Source: Pseudomonas azotoformans | GTDB lineage: Bacteria > Pseudomonadota > Gammaproteobacteria > Pseudomonadales > Pseudomonadaceae | Assembly (NCBI RefSeq): GCF_900103345.1 | Contig: NZ_LT629702.1 | Span: forward strand, 2,356,001-2,420,000 | Reading direction: 5' to 3' | DNA length: 64,000 bases | Shown here: piece after piece, positions 45,913 to 56,500 of the stretch | Numbering within the stretch: the stretch's first letter is position 1 | Layout: the number at the start of each line of letters is the position of its first letter | Made by a program: the position numbers and the translations under genes | The notes under the pieces: model-generated | What the model saw: only the letters and a program-made list of their open reading frames with translations | What the model was told of the DNA's origin: nothing | Databases searched by the model: none

Positions 45913-47106
45913 TCACGGAAACGGGACCATCACGCCTAGCCTAGTGCTGAGTATCGACGACTCAAACTCCTTGGAGTACTTATTTATCAAATTGAAATTC
46001 TGCGAATTATTCATATGAAGAAACAAATCAGGAGAGACAAACTTAACAAAGACGCCTGCCACTCCATTAATTTCTTCTAATCTGGAATAAAAATAGCCAG
46101 CGATATCTAACTGCTTCAGCACAAGCAAAAATTCAGGCAATGTAAAATCTTGTATAGATCCCACACCTCCACACTCGAGCACATTGACGGTTTCCAGATA
46201 GGTCTCATAAGCATTGCAACTTAAAAAGTAACGTATATATGAGTCCTCAAGCTTTTCCTCGTCAGAGTTAGTTGCCTTGAACACATTCATAAAACGAAAA
46301 GTTTGCCAGAGTTCTAGCAAGGACTTTTCTAAAGCGAGCGTCATATTCGAAGAATAGGCCATACCAGCACAATAATTCACATGACGATCATTTCTTTCCT
46401 GTCCATACACAACCAATATGCAACACCCTGGAAATCTGGAATCCGATATATCTAAAAAAGTAATATCCCCGGACATAGATAGAAGACCATATAAGTGCCT
46501 GACTTCCCGACTCGCCAACAATTTCCTCGCTTCTGTAGCCGGGATCAGTGAACGACACATTTTCGTTAACCAGAACCTGATAAGAAACTGACGTTCAAGG
46601 TATTCTTTTATGGCCCCTAGAAAGGCAGTATTTGGGCACCAGTGAAAACTGCACCCACAGGTATCCCGCAAAGGGTAGAACACGTTATCATCACCGACGC
46701 TATGGGACGAGAGCGAAATACAGACAGTAGGAATAAAACACGTAGAGAAGTCAGAGGCTCTGGCCACTTGACTTAAAGCAAATCTGTGCGCGCTAACCTC
46801 TGCTAGAGTGGTTTTCTTATTCGCAGTCTGAATGAATGCTTCCGCAAAACCCAGAGACTCGCTTCCTGATAGAGATTCACTAAGGCAACCGCGTTCTTTT
46901 GCCAAAACTTCCCTATAGAAATGCCGGCGCTCGAAATACTCACCTGTAGCAGTTTTTATCGAATTCGAGCCTCCTCCGACACCAGATCCATTAACAGAAA
47001 GGAAATCCGATATTTCTACGGAGCTTGGCAGACCGAGTATGCCCGCAGGCTGAAAAAGGATTATCCCGGGCAAATCCGGATTATGCATACCATTAATAAG
47101 CTTCAT
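45913..47106 (-). CDS. mcbD: YcaO cyclodehydratase (McbD-like)
   Basis: This 397-residue YcaO protein uses ATP to cyclise Cys and Ser side chains of the precursor to azolines. The ATP-site elements are visible: SGVGGGSNSIKTATGEYFER near residues 40-60 and AIKEYLERQFL in mid-protein. The C-terminus ends VPFP, a short version of the Pro-rich tail that is important in YcaO enzymes. Its start overlaps the dehydrogenase gene by 14 bases. In microcin B17 McbB, McbC and McbD form one synthetase complex. Confidence 0.9.
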   Translation of the reverse strand: MKLINGMHNPDLPGIILFQPAGILGLPSSVEISDFLSVNGSGVGGGSNSIKTATGEYFERRHFYREVLAKERGCLSESLSGSESLGFAEAFIQTANKKTTLAEVSAHRFALSQVARASDFSTCFIPTVCISLSSHSVGDDNVFYPLRDTCGCSFHWCPNTAFLGAIKEYLERQFLIRFWLTKMCRSLIPATEARKLLASREVRHLYGLLSMSGDITFLDISDSRFPGCCILVVYGQERNDRHVNYCAGMAYSSNMTLALEKSLLELWQTFRFMNVFKATNSDEEKLEDSYIRYFLSCNAYETYLETVNVLECGGVGSIQDFTLPEFLLVLKQLDIAGYFYSRLEEINGVAGVFVKFVSPDLFLHMNNSQNFNLINKYSKEFESSILSTRLGVMVPFP

Positions 47107-47899
47107 GCTGCTTACCTACAAAATGAACGCACATCGGAAAAAACAGAGCAGGGTTAATTCCCAAAACCTTGCACAGCATAAGGTCCGTATAAGCCGACCA
47201 TAGCCGACATGACAGCCCCAAGAGCTTTGCTTGCAGTTCGACAAGCATGTAAATTGAGCCAACCTCCATCAAGGCCATTCGATACGCACGATACCGATAC
47301 TTGAAGAGATTTTTGGGCATATAGACCGCGTAAACTATTGCCAGACTGGGCGTTCCAATTTTATTAGAAGAGAACAGCAATGCCGCTTTGAGTTCATCTA
47401 CGGCAATTTGAATTTGCATCACCTCAAATTTTCGGGACTTCGGAAGCAAATGGAGTACTTTTCCAGGACAGGGCCAAGTAGGATCATCCTCAATCATCGA
47501 ACAGAGAAAAACCTCAGCCGGATACAGTGCACCACCGCTCGGATATCCTCTTTTACAAGAGTCCAAATCCCGTGACAGTAATGGGAACATCAATTTCTCT
47601 ACATCTGAAAACTCTAACAAGAGAGATGCAAAATCCTCACACGACTCATTCCTGTATAATGCTCCCTCTCTATCGTCCTGGGATATATTGATCGCCAGCG
47701 ACAGGTCCATATCGGGATAAAGCGCCAATTCATTACCCGTTAGTTGCTCCAAACTTTTCTCATCCAACCGATGGAGAACTGTACGGCCTTTAGTAGCGCC
47801 ATGAAATGTAAAATTACCCTTATTATGAAATTCAAGCACCTCATCGTAAACTGACGACTCTATAAACCTAAGATAATAATCATGCGGTATATTTTTCAT
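47093..47899 (-). CDS. mcbC: McbC/SagB-type FMN dehydrogenase
   Basis: This 268-residue nitroreductase-fold protein oxidises azolines to thiazoles and oxazoles using FMN. Typical phrases are RGYPSGGALYPAEVFLCS and YRYRAYRMALMEVGSIYM, the latter carrying the Lys/Tyr-type motif region (KYRYRAY). Its start overlaps mcbB by ATGA and its end overlaps the YcaO gene, showing tight co-translation of the B-C-D synthetase genes. Confidence 0.88.
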   Translation of the reverse strand: MKNIPHDYYLRFIESSVYDEVLEFHNKGNFTFHGATKGRTVLHRLDEKSLEQLTGNELALYPDMDLSLAINISQDDREGALYRNESCEDFASLLLEFSDVEKLMFPLLSRDLDSCKRGYPSGGALYPAEVFLCSMIEDDPTWPCPGKVLHLLPKSRKFEVMQIQIAVDELKAALLFSSNKIGTPSLAIVYAVYMPKNLFKYRYRAYRMALMEVGSIYMLVELQAKLLGLSCRLWSAYTDLMLCKVLGINPALFFPMCVHFVGKQHEAY

Positions 47900-48753
47900 T
47901 TACCCGCCCTCAAACAATCACACATATACCAATGCGAGTTAGACTCTTCTGACATCTGACCATCTATCAGCTGAATATATGAACCATGCAAAACGTCATC
48001 CTGATATTTATGCATATCATTATACTCGGTGAAAAACTTAACTTTTTTGATAACCGCACCAACAACAATCATTTCCTGATAAAGACTGAGCGTCTTAGCG
48101 GGCACACCTATATGTTCATTCTTACAAAATGCCAAAACACTCGCCCAGTTATTCTTTGCAGCCGTCACTGACTGGTTATGAAGAAGCCTGTCGACGCTAC
48201 AAAAATGACACGGGTTCCCTATCTCTGCGATATGAGGCTGACCAACGCAAAAAATGCTACCCATTTGCAAACAAACACTAATGGCGCTTTTAGGGGACGC
48301 GCGCGCAAGATCAAAATATAAATTTTTAACGCGATCATAATCATACGTATAGCACAACAGCACAATAAAACACCTAAGATTCCGGACTGACTCGACCAGC
48401 TCACCTGAAAACGACTTAAACTCCAAACACGTGGAAAGCTCACATCTGAATAGGCGTTCAATATCAACCTGACCTGCCCACTCATGAACAACTATCGTTT
48501 TTTCAAAAAATATTTCCTCAGCTAGCCGCAGGGGAACTACTCTTTCTAAAAATTCAAAAGCACCACTTTGACTCAAACCATTTTCCGCCAAGACCTCTTC
48601 CAGCTCTACTTTCGTCATTAACTTCGACAGCTTTATTTGTCGAAGAGCTTTCAGTAACGACTGAGAATGAATTTTCGAAATCCCAACATCGGAGATCAGC
48701 AGACTCTCCGTTTCGAAGTTCAATATTTCATAATTTGGTATGATTATATTCAT
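47896..48753 (-). CDS. mcbB: McbB-like leader-binding zinc scaffold (E1-like)
   Basis: This 285-residue protein is the expected McbB partner that binds the precursor leader and presents the core to the YcaO enzyme. Four Cys in two clusters (PCHFC mid-protein and MCDC near the C-terminus) match the tetrathiolate zinc site of this family. The N-terminal half holds a winged-helix-like region (TKVELEEVLAENGLSQSGAF) fitting a peptide-recognition element. It is the first modification gene after the precursor, separated by a hairpin. Confidence 0.82.
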   Translation of the reverse strand: MNIIIPNYEILNFETESLLISDVGISKIHSQSLLKALRQIKLSKLMTKVELEEVLAENGLSQSGAFEFLERVVPLRLAEEIFFEKTIVVHEWAGQVDIERLFRCELSTCLEFKSFSGELVESVRNLRCFIVLLCYTYDYDRVKNLYFDLARASPKSAISVCLQMGSIFCVGQPHIAEIGNPCHFCSVDRLLHNQSVTAAKNNWASVLAFCKNEHIGVPAKTLSLYQEMIVVGAVIKKVKFFTEYNDMHKYQDDVLHGSYIQLIDGQMSEESNSHWYMCDCLRAGK

Positions 48754-48769
48754 TGTACGATCCCCTGTA

Positions 48770-48797
48770 GAGGTTTTCTGACAAACCAGAAAACCTC
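48770..48797 (-). other. Perfect 11-bp hairpin between precursor and mcbB
   Basis: GAGGTTTTCTG and CAGAAAACCTC form a perfect 11-bp stem with a 6-base loop in the gap of about 66 bases between mcbA and mcbB. No run of T follows on the minus strand, and a G-rich ribosome site for mcbB comes soon after. It is therefore better read as a processing or partial-termination structure that keeps precursor RNA in excess over enzyme RNA. Confidence 0.7.
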
Positions 48798-48819
48798 ATT
48801 AGGTGAGTGAATACTGAAT

Positions 48820-49020
48820 TTACTCATCCGTTGATGCAGGCTCCATTATCGAGTTATGGCAGCCCCCGCTTCCCCCATTACACCCGCCGCCCCCACCACA
48901 CCCTCCGCTACCACCGCACCCACCTTGACTTCCTGACGCTCCGGCATTACCTGCGTACGGGTTGAACCCTTCTTCACTTTCGAAACTAAAAACAACTTCT
49001 CCAAACTCTTCGCTGTTCAT
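48820..49020 (-). CDS. mcbA: Microcin B17-like LAP precursor peptide
   Basis: This 66-residue peptide is encoded first in the cluster, with GGAGG about eight bases upstream. The leader (residues 1 to about 28) begins MNSEEFGEVVFSFE and shares the EFGxVV pattern of E. coli McbA (SEFGVVLSV), whose Phe contacts McbB. The core (about 29-57) is Gly-rich with Cys at 35, 41, 47 and 54, each after Gly-Gly, and Ser at 29, 31, 38, 51 and 57. There is no Ser-Cys or Cys-Ser pair. A 12-residue non-Gly tail (HNSIMEPASTDE) follows the last Cys. Up to four thiazoles and a few oxazoles are predicted. Confidence 0.9.
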   Translation of the reverse strand: MNSEEFGEVVFSFESEEGFNPYAGNAGASGSQGGCGGSGGCGGGGGCNGGSGGCHNSIMEPASTDE

Positions 49021-49390
49021 TTCGGGCCTCCAGTTTCAGCCTTATACATATATTGACTCAGGTTGCTCACCATCATGCAACAAAACCAAATCTAGTCCAA
49101 CTGGAGAATATCGCAACAACAATAAAATCTTCATGTAGGAAACATAACTACCAACTTTAGGAAATTTCACTCACACAATTCAGAAGATCAACAATTGCCC
49201 AAAACATCAAAGCCATCACTCATCGCGCCTCAAAAAATCAATCCATGCGAATTTAATAACTTAAAAATTATCGGACTAATAGAATCAACTTATATCCACG
49301 CAGGTGTCTTTTGCAAAACAGAACTTAGTCCTACAGACGCGAACAAAAAAAACCGACAAACGGCACTGGTTAGTTCTTAATGTTTGTCAT
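49021..49390. promoter_or_regulatory. A+T-rich upstream region of the LAP cluster
   Basis: About 370 bases of A+T-rich DNA upstream of mcbA. It must contain the cluster promoter on the minus strand. A weak sigma-70-like pair (TTGCGA, 16 bases, TAGATT) lies about 75-105 bases before the precursor start, too poor to assign. An open frame at 49195-49380 on the plus strand starts with TTG and has no coding character. No tRNA or attachment site is seen. Confidence 0.4.
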
Positions 49391-49399
49391 CCGCGCTAC

Positions 49400-49890
49400 G
49401 CTAATACCGGCTTCGCTCATCTGTGTAATGACTACATCGCCGAGGATGTGTGAACAGACGGCCAAACTCGCGTAGTGCTTTCAGCACACCCGCAGGTGGT
49501 GTGTATGGTGCAGAGTACCTCCTTGGTTTTTTCTGCCTCGCGAATGAATGCGATGCGCCCTTCGGGCTCTTCGCAGTGGGCATCGCTCGCTGCGCCATAA
49601 GCCCGCAATCAAGTATCCGGATTGATCCGGCTTTTGCGCTGCGCACTCGCCAAGTTCCGGCTGTTAAGGTCGCTGTTCCGTCTGCCCGCTTGCAGGACGA
49701 TGGCGCGGTTGGTCACCCGTTGCAGGTCGGATAAGCGCTGAGAAATGCAAAGGATGACTACGCAGCGGGCGTGTTGGCAGTGTGTGTGGTGAGCGTATAG
49801 GTAGCCTTGGACTGCGTGGCGCAAGCGGCAATAGCCAGAAAACGAGTCGAACAAATAGTCATGCGCCGCAGGGAAGAACAATCATCTTAA
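49400..49890. repeat. GC-richer non-coding patch, probable dispersed repeat or remnant
   Basis: About 490 bases much richer in G+C than the flanks. Several short open frames run on both strands (for example 49401-49646 and 49609-49881 minus) but none has a ribosome site or a family I can name. Frames of this kind are often annotated as hypothetical proteins in Pseudomonas, suggesting a dispersed element. It sits between the LAP precursor promoter and an unknown gene, inside the A+T-rich island. Confidence 0.4.
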
Positions 49891-50045
49891 TCACCTGCAA
49901 GATAGTTAGGCTCATCAAAACCAACAGCTCCATATAACCTCCCGACACATGGATACTCGCTTTTTATACCTGTCAACATTCACAGTTTACACACGCCTGA
50001 AACTTGAAATAATTGGAGCACACCCACGCAAAGGAAGCTCTCATC

Positions 50046-50534
50046 ATGTCTCAGGCACACTTGAAAGACCTCATTCATCACAACGATCCCGGCAAAAGCA
50101 CAGCAACTGGAACATTCAACGTAACACTGCATGATGCTCAATTCCCACTACCACGACAAAAACGATTGGACTTCGAGAAACATCTCGGCGACGATCCTTC
50201 CGAAGCCAGATGGATTGGCAGGAGAGTAGGTGAGCAGGCTGACGCCAACTATCAAGCCGTTGTATTGGCCATTTCAGATTCGGTCCCCGATGGCACTCAT
50301 CAAGTTACATACTTTGGAGCCGTAGCGGTGATTTACGCTCTTGTTATAAACGATGTCATCGTCAGTTATTATGCAACGGAAGGAGAACTCACCCTCACCT
50401 CTAATCGCACACCTGGACAGGAGCATATTTCTGGCACTTTCTCCAATTGCCGAATGGTTCAGGATGGGGCGCCGCATAATGAGTTCCGGATGTCGGGCAA
50501 TTATGACCTGGAGGGAGTTCACAACATTCCTTGA
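50046..50534 (+). CDS. Hypothetical protein, unrecognised
   Basis: This 162-residue soluble protein starts at the ATG at 50046, with GGAAG nine bases upstream; an ATG-less extension to 50013 is less likely. No signal peptide or membrane segment is visible. The C-terminal half is beta-rich with a regular pattern (TYFGAVAVIYALVINDVIVS; GTFSNCRMVQDG). It has no pentapeptide repeats, so it is not McbG. Composition is intermediate between the island and the NRPS. Its job is unknown; linkage to the LAP cluster is by proximity only, on the opposite strand. Confidence 0.7.
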   Translation: MSQAHLKDLIHHNDPGKSTATGTFNVTLHDAQFPLPRQKRLDFEKHLGDDPSEARWIGRRVGEQADANYQAVVLAISDSVPDGTHQVTYFGAVAVIYALVINDVIVSYYATEGELTLTSNRTPGQEHISGTFSNCRMVQDGAPHNEFRMSGNYDLEGVHNIP

Positions 50535-50569
50535 AAAAAGGGGGGCGGTGCCAATTGCAGCCGCCCCCC
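50534..50569 (-). terminator. Rho-independent terminator of the NRPS gene
   Basis: A 9-bp GC stem (GGGGGGCGG / CCGCCCCCC) is followed on the minus strand by TTTTTT, directly after the NRPS stop. It lies between convergent genes and may act in both directions. Confidence 0.75.
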
Positions 50570-50577
50570 CCCTCACT

Positions 50578-53500
50578 TCAAATCCGCCGCCGCCGCCCCA
50601 ACTGCGGAATAGCCGCCTGAGGCACCTCCACCCGCTGAACCTGCGTCAACACACACCCCGCCAGTTGCGCCACCGTCGGATGACTGAACAACGCCCGCGC
50701 ATCCACCTCCACCCCCGCCTTGCGCATCCGCGCCACCAGGTTCACCGCCAACAACGAATGCCCGCCCAGCTCAAAGAAATGATCATGCCGCCCCACCCGC
50801 TCCAACTTCAGCAACTCAGCCCAGATCCCGGCCATCAACACCTCCACCGCCCCGACCGGCGCCGCATAGGCCCGGCTAACCACCGCCCCCAACCCCGGCT
50901 CCGGCAACGCCTTGCGGTCAAGTTTGCCCGCCGGATTGAGCGGCAACGCGTCAAGCTGCACAAACGCCGCCGGCACCATGAACTCCGGCAACTGTTCCAG
51001 CACATGGGCGCGCAACGCATCCAGGCTCGGCGCCTCGCCACGCACGGTGAAATACGCCACCAGGCGTTCATCGCGAATCAACACCGCCACTTCACGCAAC
51101 GCCGGATGCACCAGCAGCCGTGACTCGATCTCCCCCAGTTCCAGGCGCACACCGCGCAGTTTGACCTGGAAGTCGTTACGCCCGAGGAACTCCAGATTGC
51201 CGTCAGGCAGGTAGCGCACCAGGTCGCCAGTGCGATACAGCCGATCACCGGCCACGAACGGGCTGTCGATAAAGCGCTCGGCGGTCATCTGCTGCAGCCC
51301 CAGGTAACCCCGGGCCACACCGACCCCACCGATATGCAATTGACCGCTCACGCCCATCGGCACCGGCGCATCGTGTTCATCCAGCACATACAGGCGCGTG
51401 TTGTTGATCGCCCGCCCAATCGGCAACTGCAATGCCGGCACCGGCGCGCCGGGTTCCAGGGTCCAGGCGCTGCTGTCCACCGTGGCTTCAGTGGGACCGT
51501 AGACGTTATGCAGGCGCACCTTGGGCAAGCGCGCCTGCACGCCATGGGCCAGGGCTTCGGTGAGCTCGCCACCGCCGCACAGCACATCAGTGAGGCTGGT
51601 ACACAACGCCGATTCTTCCAGCTCAAGGAACTGCTGCAACATCGCCGGCACGAACTTGATCACCGTGATCTGCTGCTCACGAATCACCTGCGCCAGGTAG
51701 GCCGGTTCGCGATGGCCGTCGGGCCGTGCCAGCACCAGGCGCATGCCGTTGGTGAGCGGCCAGAACAGCTCCCACACCGAACCGTCGAAGCTGAACGGCG
51801 CCCGCTGCAACAGCGCGCCGCCTTCGGCATTGGGGCACAGCTGCGAGCCCCAGTGCATCAGGTTGCCGAGGCCACGGTGTTCGATCATCACGCCCTTGGG
51901 TGTGCCGGTGGAGCCCGAGGTGTACATCACGTAGGCCAGGTTGGCCACGCTCAGCCCCGGCACCAACGGGTTGCCGACAGGTGCCTGGCTCCAGGCGCAG
52001 TGGTCGAAGTCGATCACCGGGATCGACACGTCACCCGGCACGTCACGGGTGGCGGCATGTACCAGCAGCGCCACCGGCTGGCTGTCGTGGAGCATGTAGG
52101 CCAGGCGCTCGCGCGGGTAGCCCGGATCCAGCGGCACATAGGCACCGCCGGCCTTGAGGATGGCCAGCAGGCCCACCACCAGTTCCAAGCCGCGCTCGAC
52201 GCACAGCGCGACGCGGGCGTCCGGTTGCACACCGCGCTCACGCAGGTGGAAGGCCAATTGGTTGGCGCGTTCGTTGAGTTCGCGGTAGGTCAGTTGCAAC
52301 TCGCCGGCCTGCACCGCGATGGCATGGGGGATATGCCGTGCGTGGGCTTCGAACAGCGCCTGCACCGTGAAAGTGTCGGGGTAGTCGGTGTCGGTAGCGT
52401 TGAAGTCCACCAGCAGGGTTTTCAGCTCGTCGGCGGGCAGTACCTGGACGTCGCGCAAAGGTGTCTGTGGCGCCTGGTCCAGCATGTCCGCCAGGTTGAC
52501 CAGGGTGGTTTCGAGGTAGTCCAGCAGGCGCTCGGCGCCGACCTTGTGTGGCGCCTTGGCCTTGATGCGCAAGCCTGCAGCCGTGTCGTCCACGGTCAGC
52601 ATCAGCGGGTAGCTGAGGATGTCCTCGCTGCTGAGCAAGGCAATGCCCGGCACCAGGGTCAGGTCACGCTCGGCGTCGGTGTGCCGGTAGTTGAGCAGGC
52701 TGTTGAACAACGGTGACGCGCCGCTGCAACGCTGGGCCAGCGCAAGGGAGGCTTGTTCATGGGCAAGCAAGGCGCTGAGTCGGACGTGGGTGTGCGTGAG
52801 CGCATCGGCCACGGTTCGCCCGGCCAGGCGCACCCGCAGCGGCAGGGTGTTGATGAACATGCCCAGGGCGCGGTCGGCGCCCTCGCCCGCCTGCAAACGG
52901 CCGAGCAGCACGGTGCCGAAGACCACGTCATCACGGCCGGCGACACGGCTGAGCACCTGGGCCCAGGCCAGGTGGAACAGGCTGGCGGTGCTCACGCCCA
53001 CGCCACGCGCCTGGGCACGCAAACGCTGATTGAGGCTGTCACTCAAGCCACGTTCGGCTTGTTCGGTGTGCGCCCGATCCGCCTGGCGCTCCTGTAGACC
53101 GAAGGCCAGGGTCGGCTCGTCGACATCCCCCAACTGCTCGCGAAAGAACGCCTCGTGCGCCGCTTGACGTGCCGGCGAACGGGCTTGCACCACCACATTG
53201 CGATACGGCACCGGCACCGGCAACTGCGCCTGCTGGCCGAGCAAGTGGGCGCGGATTTCCTGCATCAGGAGCGTGGTCGAGGTGGCGTCATTGACCAGGT
53301 GATGGAAACGCAGCCGCGCCACCCAACGCGAGTGCTGCGGCTCTTCGGCATAGTCCAGGGCCATCAGCGGCGCCTGGCGCAAATCCAGCGGCGCAGGGTC
53401 TTCGCGCAGCGGCTCAACGCGTAATTGCGCCTGACGCCACACCACCTGCATCGGTTGCTCCAGGGCCTCCCACACCAGGCTGGTACGCAGGATGTCATGG

Positions 53501-56500
53501 CGGTTGATCACCTGTTGCAGGGCCTGGGCAAACGCGTCCAACTGCTCGCGCTGCGCAAAGCTGAACAGCGCCTGCTGCTGATACGGATCGCGCTCATCAG
53601 TGATGTGGTGGTAGAGCAAGCCTTCCTGCAACGGCGCCAGCGGGTAGATGTCCTGCACATTGGCCGCGCCGCCGGGGATGCGCGCGACGATAGGCGCCAG
53701 GCTGTCGGGGTCGAGTTCGGCCAGGTCCGGCGCGTCCACGTCGCTGAGTTCACTCGCCGCCGCCAGGGCCGCCAGAGTCGGCTGGCCGAACAGCACCTGC
53801 ACATCGGCGCGCAAGCCGACCTGGCGCATGCGTTGCACCAATTGCACGGCCAGCAACGAATGCCCGCCCAGTTCGAAGAAGTGGTCGTGGCGCCCGACCT
53901 GCTGCACCTGCAACAGCTCGGCCCAGATCTGTGCGAGTACGCTTTCCGCGCCGGCGTGCGGTGCTTCGTACAGGCGGGTGACGAATGCGTCTTGGGTCGG
54001 TGCGGGCAACGCCTTGCGATCCAGCTTGCCGTTGGCGGTCAGGGGCAACACGTCCAACTGCACGTAGGCGGCCGGCAGCATGTAGTCGGGCAGCGACGCT
54101 TGCAGGTGGGCGCGCAGGGCTTCGATCGGCACCGCTTCACGCGGGACGAACCAGGCCAGCAACTGCCCTTCGCGGGCCTGTACCACGGCGTCCTGAATAT
54201 GCGGGTGCGTGGCCAGGGCCGATTCGATTTCACCCAGTTCAATGCGCACGCCGCGGATTTTCACCTGGTCGTCATTGCGCCCCAGGTATTCAAGGTTGCC
54301 GTCCGGCAGCCAGCGCACCAGGTCGCCGGTGCGGTACATGCGCCCCTGGGTAAAGGGGTCGTCGAGGAAACGCTCGGCACTGAGGTCGGGACGCTTGAGA
54401 TACCCGCGCGCGATGCCCTTGCCGCCCACGTACAACTCCCCTGCCACGCCGATGGGCAGCGGCCGTTGCTGCGCGTCCAGCACGTACACCGTGGCATTGG
54501 CGACAGGCGCGCCGATATGCAATGGCCGGCCGACAGCCATGGGGCCAGAGGTGGCGACCACCGTGGCTTCGGTAGGGCCGTAGTTGTTGATCACGGCGAA
54601 GGACTGCGCCTGGGTGAACGCGCGCAGACGGTCGCCGCCGATCAGCAGGGTGCGCAGTGTCGGGTGGTGCAGGCCCTGGCTGAAGGCGTACTCCGCCACG
54701 GGCGTCGGCAGGAAGCACACGTCCAGCGGCTGCGCCTGCCACCAACCGAGCAGCGCGTCGATGTCTTCGGCGCCGTCATGGGCCGGCGGCAGGTGCAGCG
54801 TGGCGCCCACGCACAACGCCGGCCAGACCTCCCAGGCCATCGCGTCAAAACCGAAACCGGCGACGCTGGCGGTATGGCTGCCGGCATGCAGGTCGAAGGC
54901 CCGGCAGTGCCAGTCCACCAGGTTCGAGACGCTGTGGTGCTCGACCATCACGCCCTTGGGCAAACCGGTGGAGCCGGAGGTGTAGATCACGTAGGCAAGG
55001 TGCGAGGGGCTGATCGCTACGCGGGGGTTGGTGCCCAGGTGGAAGGTCGGGCGGTCGAGTTGGATCACCGGCACCGTCAACGGGGGCAACCGATGCAGCA
55101 AATCGTGCTGGGTCAGCACCACTACCGGGTCGCTGTCCTGCAGCAGGTAATTCAGGCGCTCGGCGGGATGGGCCGGGTCTACCGGCACGTAGCAGGCGCC
55201 GGATTTGAGGATCGCCAGCAACCCCACCAGCGTGTCCAGCCCGCGCCGCGCCAGGATCACCACGCGGTCGTCCGGCCGCACGCCGCGCTCCAGCAGTTGA
55301 TGGGCCAGCGCGTTGGCCTGCTGGTTGAGTTGGGCGTAGCTCAGGTGCCGCCCCTGATACACCGCCGCGATGGCGTCCGGCGCACGCGCAGCCTGGGCTT
55401 CAATGCGCGCGTGCAGGGTTTGTGGCTGGGTAACGGGCTCGGCAGTGGCGTTCCATTGCTGCAACCGGGCCTGCTCGGCAGGTGTCACCAGCGAAAAATC
55501 GCGGATCGTCAGCGCGGTGTCTTCCAGCCCCTGTTCCAGCAACCAGGTCAAGCGTTGCGCCAGGGCCGCCACTTCATCGTGCTGGAAGTACGCTTCGTTG
55601 TAGACGCAATGCAGGCACGCAGTGTCCTGGTAGCGATTGCTGCGCAGGTGCAGGGCCAGCGGCAGCGGCTCATGGTGGTTGGACACCTTGACCGCACGGC
55701 CTGCGGTCGTGCCGTAGCGCAGTTCATGATCGTCCTGCTCGAAGGACACCGACAGGTCGAACAGCTGGCCGCGATCGCTGCGACGCAGGCGCAACTCGCG
55801 GTTCATCTCGCTCAGGGGGAAACGCTGATGGCGGAAATCCTGCTTGAGCTGGTCGCGCACCCCACGCACCACCGCGCTGAACGGCGACTGCTCATCAAAC
55901 TGCAAGCGCACGGCGCTGACCTGGGTGAACAGCCCGACGGTGGAGCGGAACCGCGCATTGGAACGGTTGAGAATCGGCAACCCCACTACCCACTCCTGGC
56001 GTTGAGCGGTACGGGTGAAATACACATACAGCGCCGCCAACAGCACATGAAACGCCGACGCCTGGTAACGGTTGGCCACCTGCTCCATGCGGTTGAGCAG
56101 TGCCACCGGAAACGCCTGCGCCAGGGTATTGCTCGTGGCCTTGGCCGTGTGCCGCGGGGTCAGCAGCGGCTCGGGAATCAGCCGGTACTTGTCCAGCCAA
56201 TAGGCGCGGTCGCGGGCATAACGGGCGGACGCGTGGTAGTGCTGGTCTGCGTCGATAAAGTCGATGTAAGACGGCGCCGGCGACTCCGCTTGCCGGCCTT
56301 GCGCCAGGGCGGTGTACAGCTGCGCGAGGGATTGCAGCATCTGGCCGAAGCCCCAGCCGTCGAGGATCAGGTGGTGGGCCTGGGTGCCGAGGCGATAGTG
56401 GTTGTCGTCGAGCTTGACCAGGAAAAAGCGGAACAGCGGCGCGCCCTGCATCGCATAAGGCCGGGCCATTTGCGCCTGCATCAGGGCGTGGCTCGCGGCC

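Noticed and set aside
49195..49380. Small open frame (61 codons) upstream of the LAP precursor
   Set aside because: Starts with TTG, no ribosome site, no coding bias; better seen as promoter region.
50046..50534. Unknown gene considered as McbG immunity protein
   Set aside because: No pentapeptide repeats are present in the translation.
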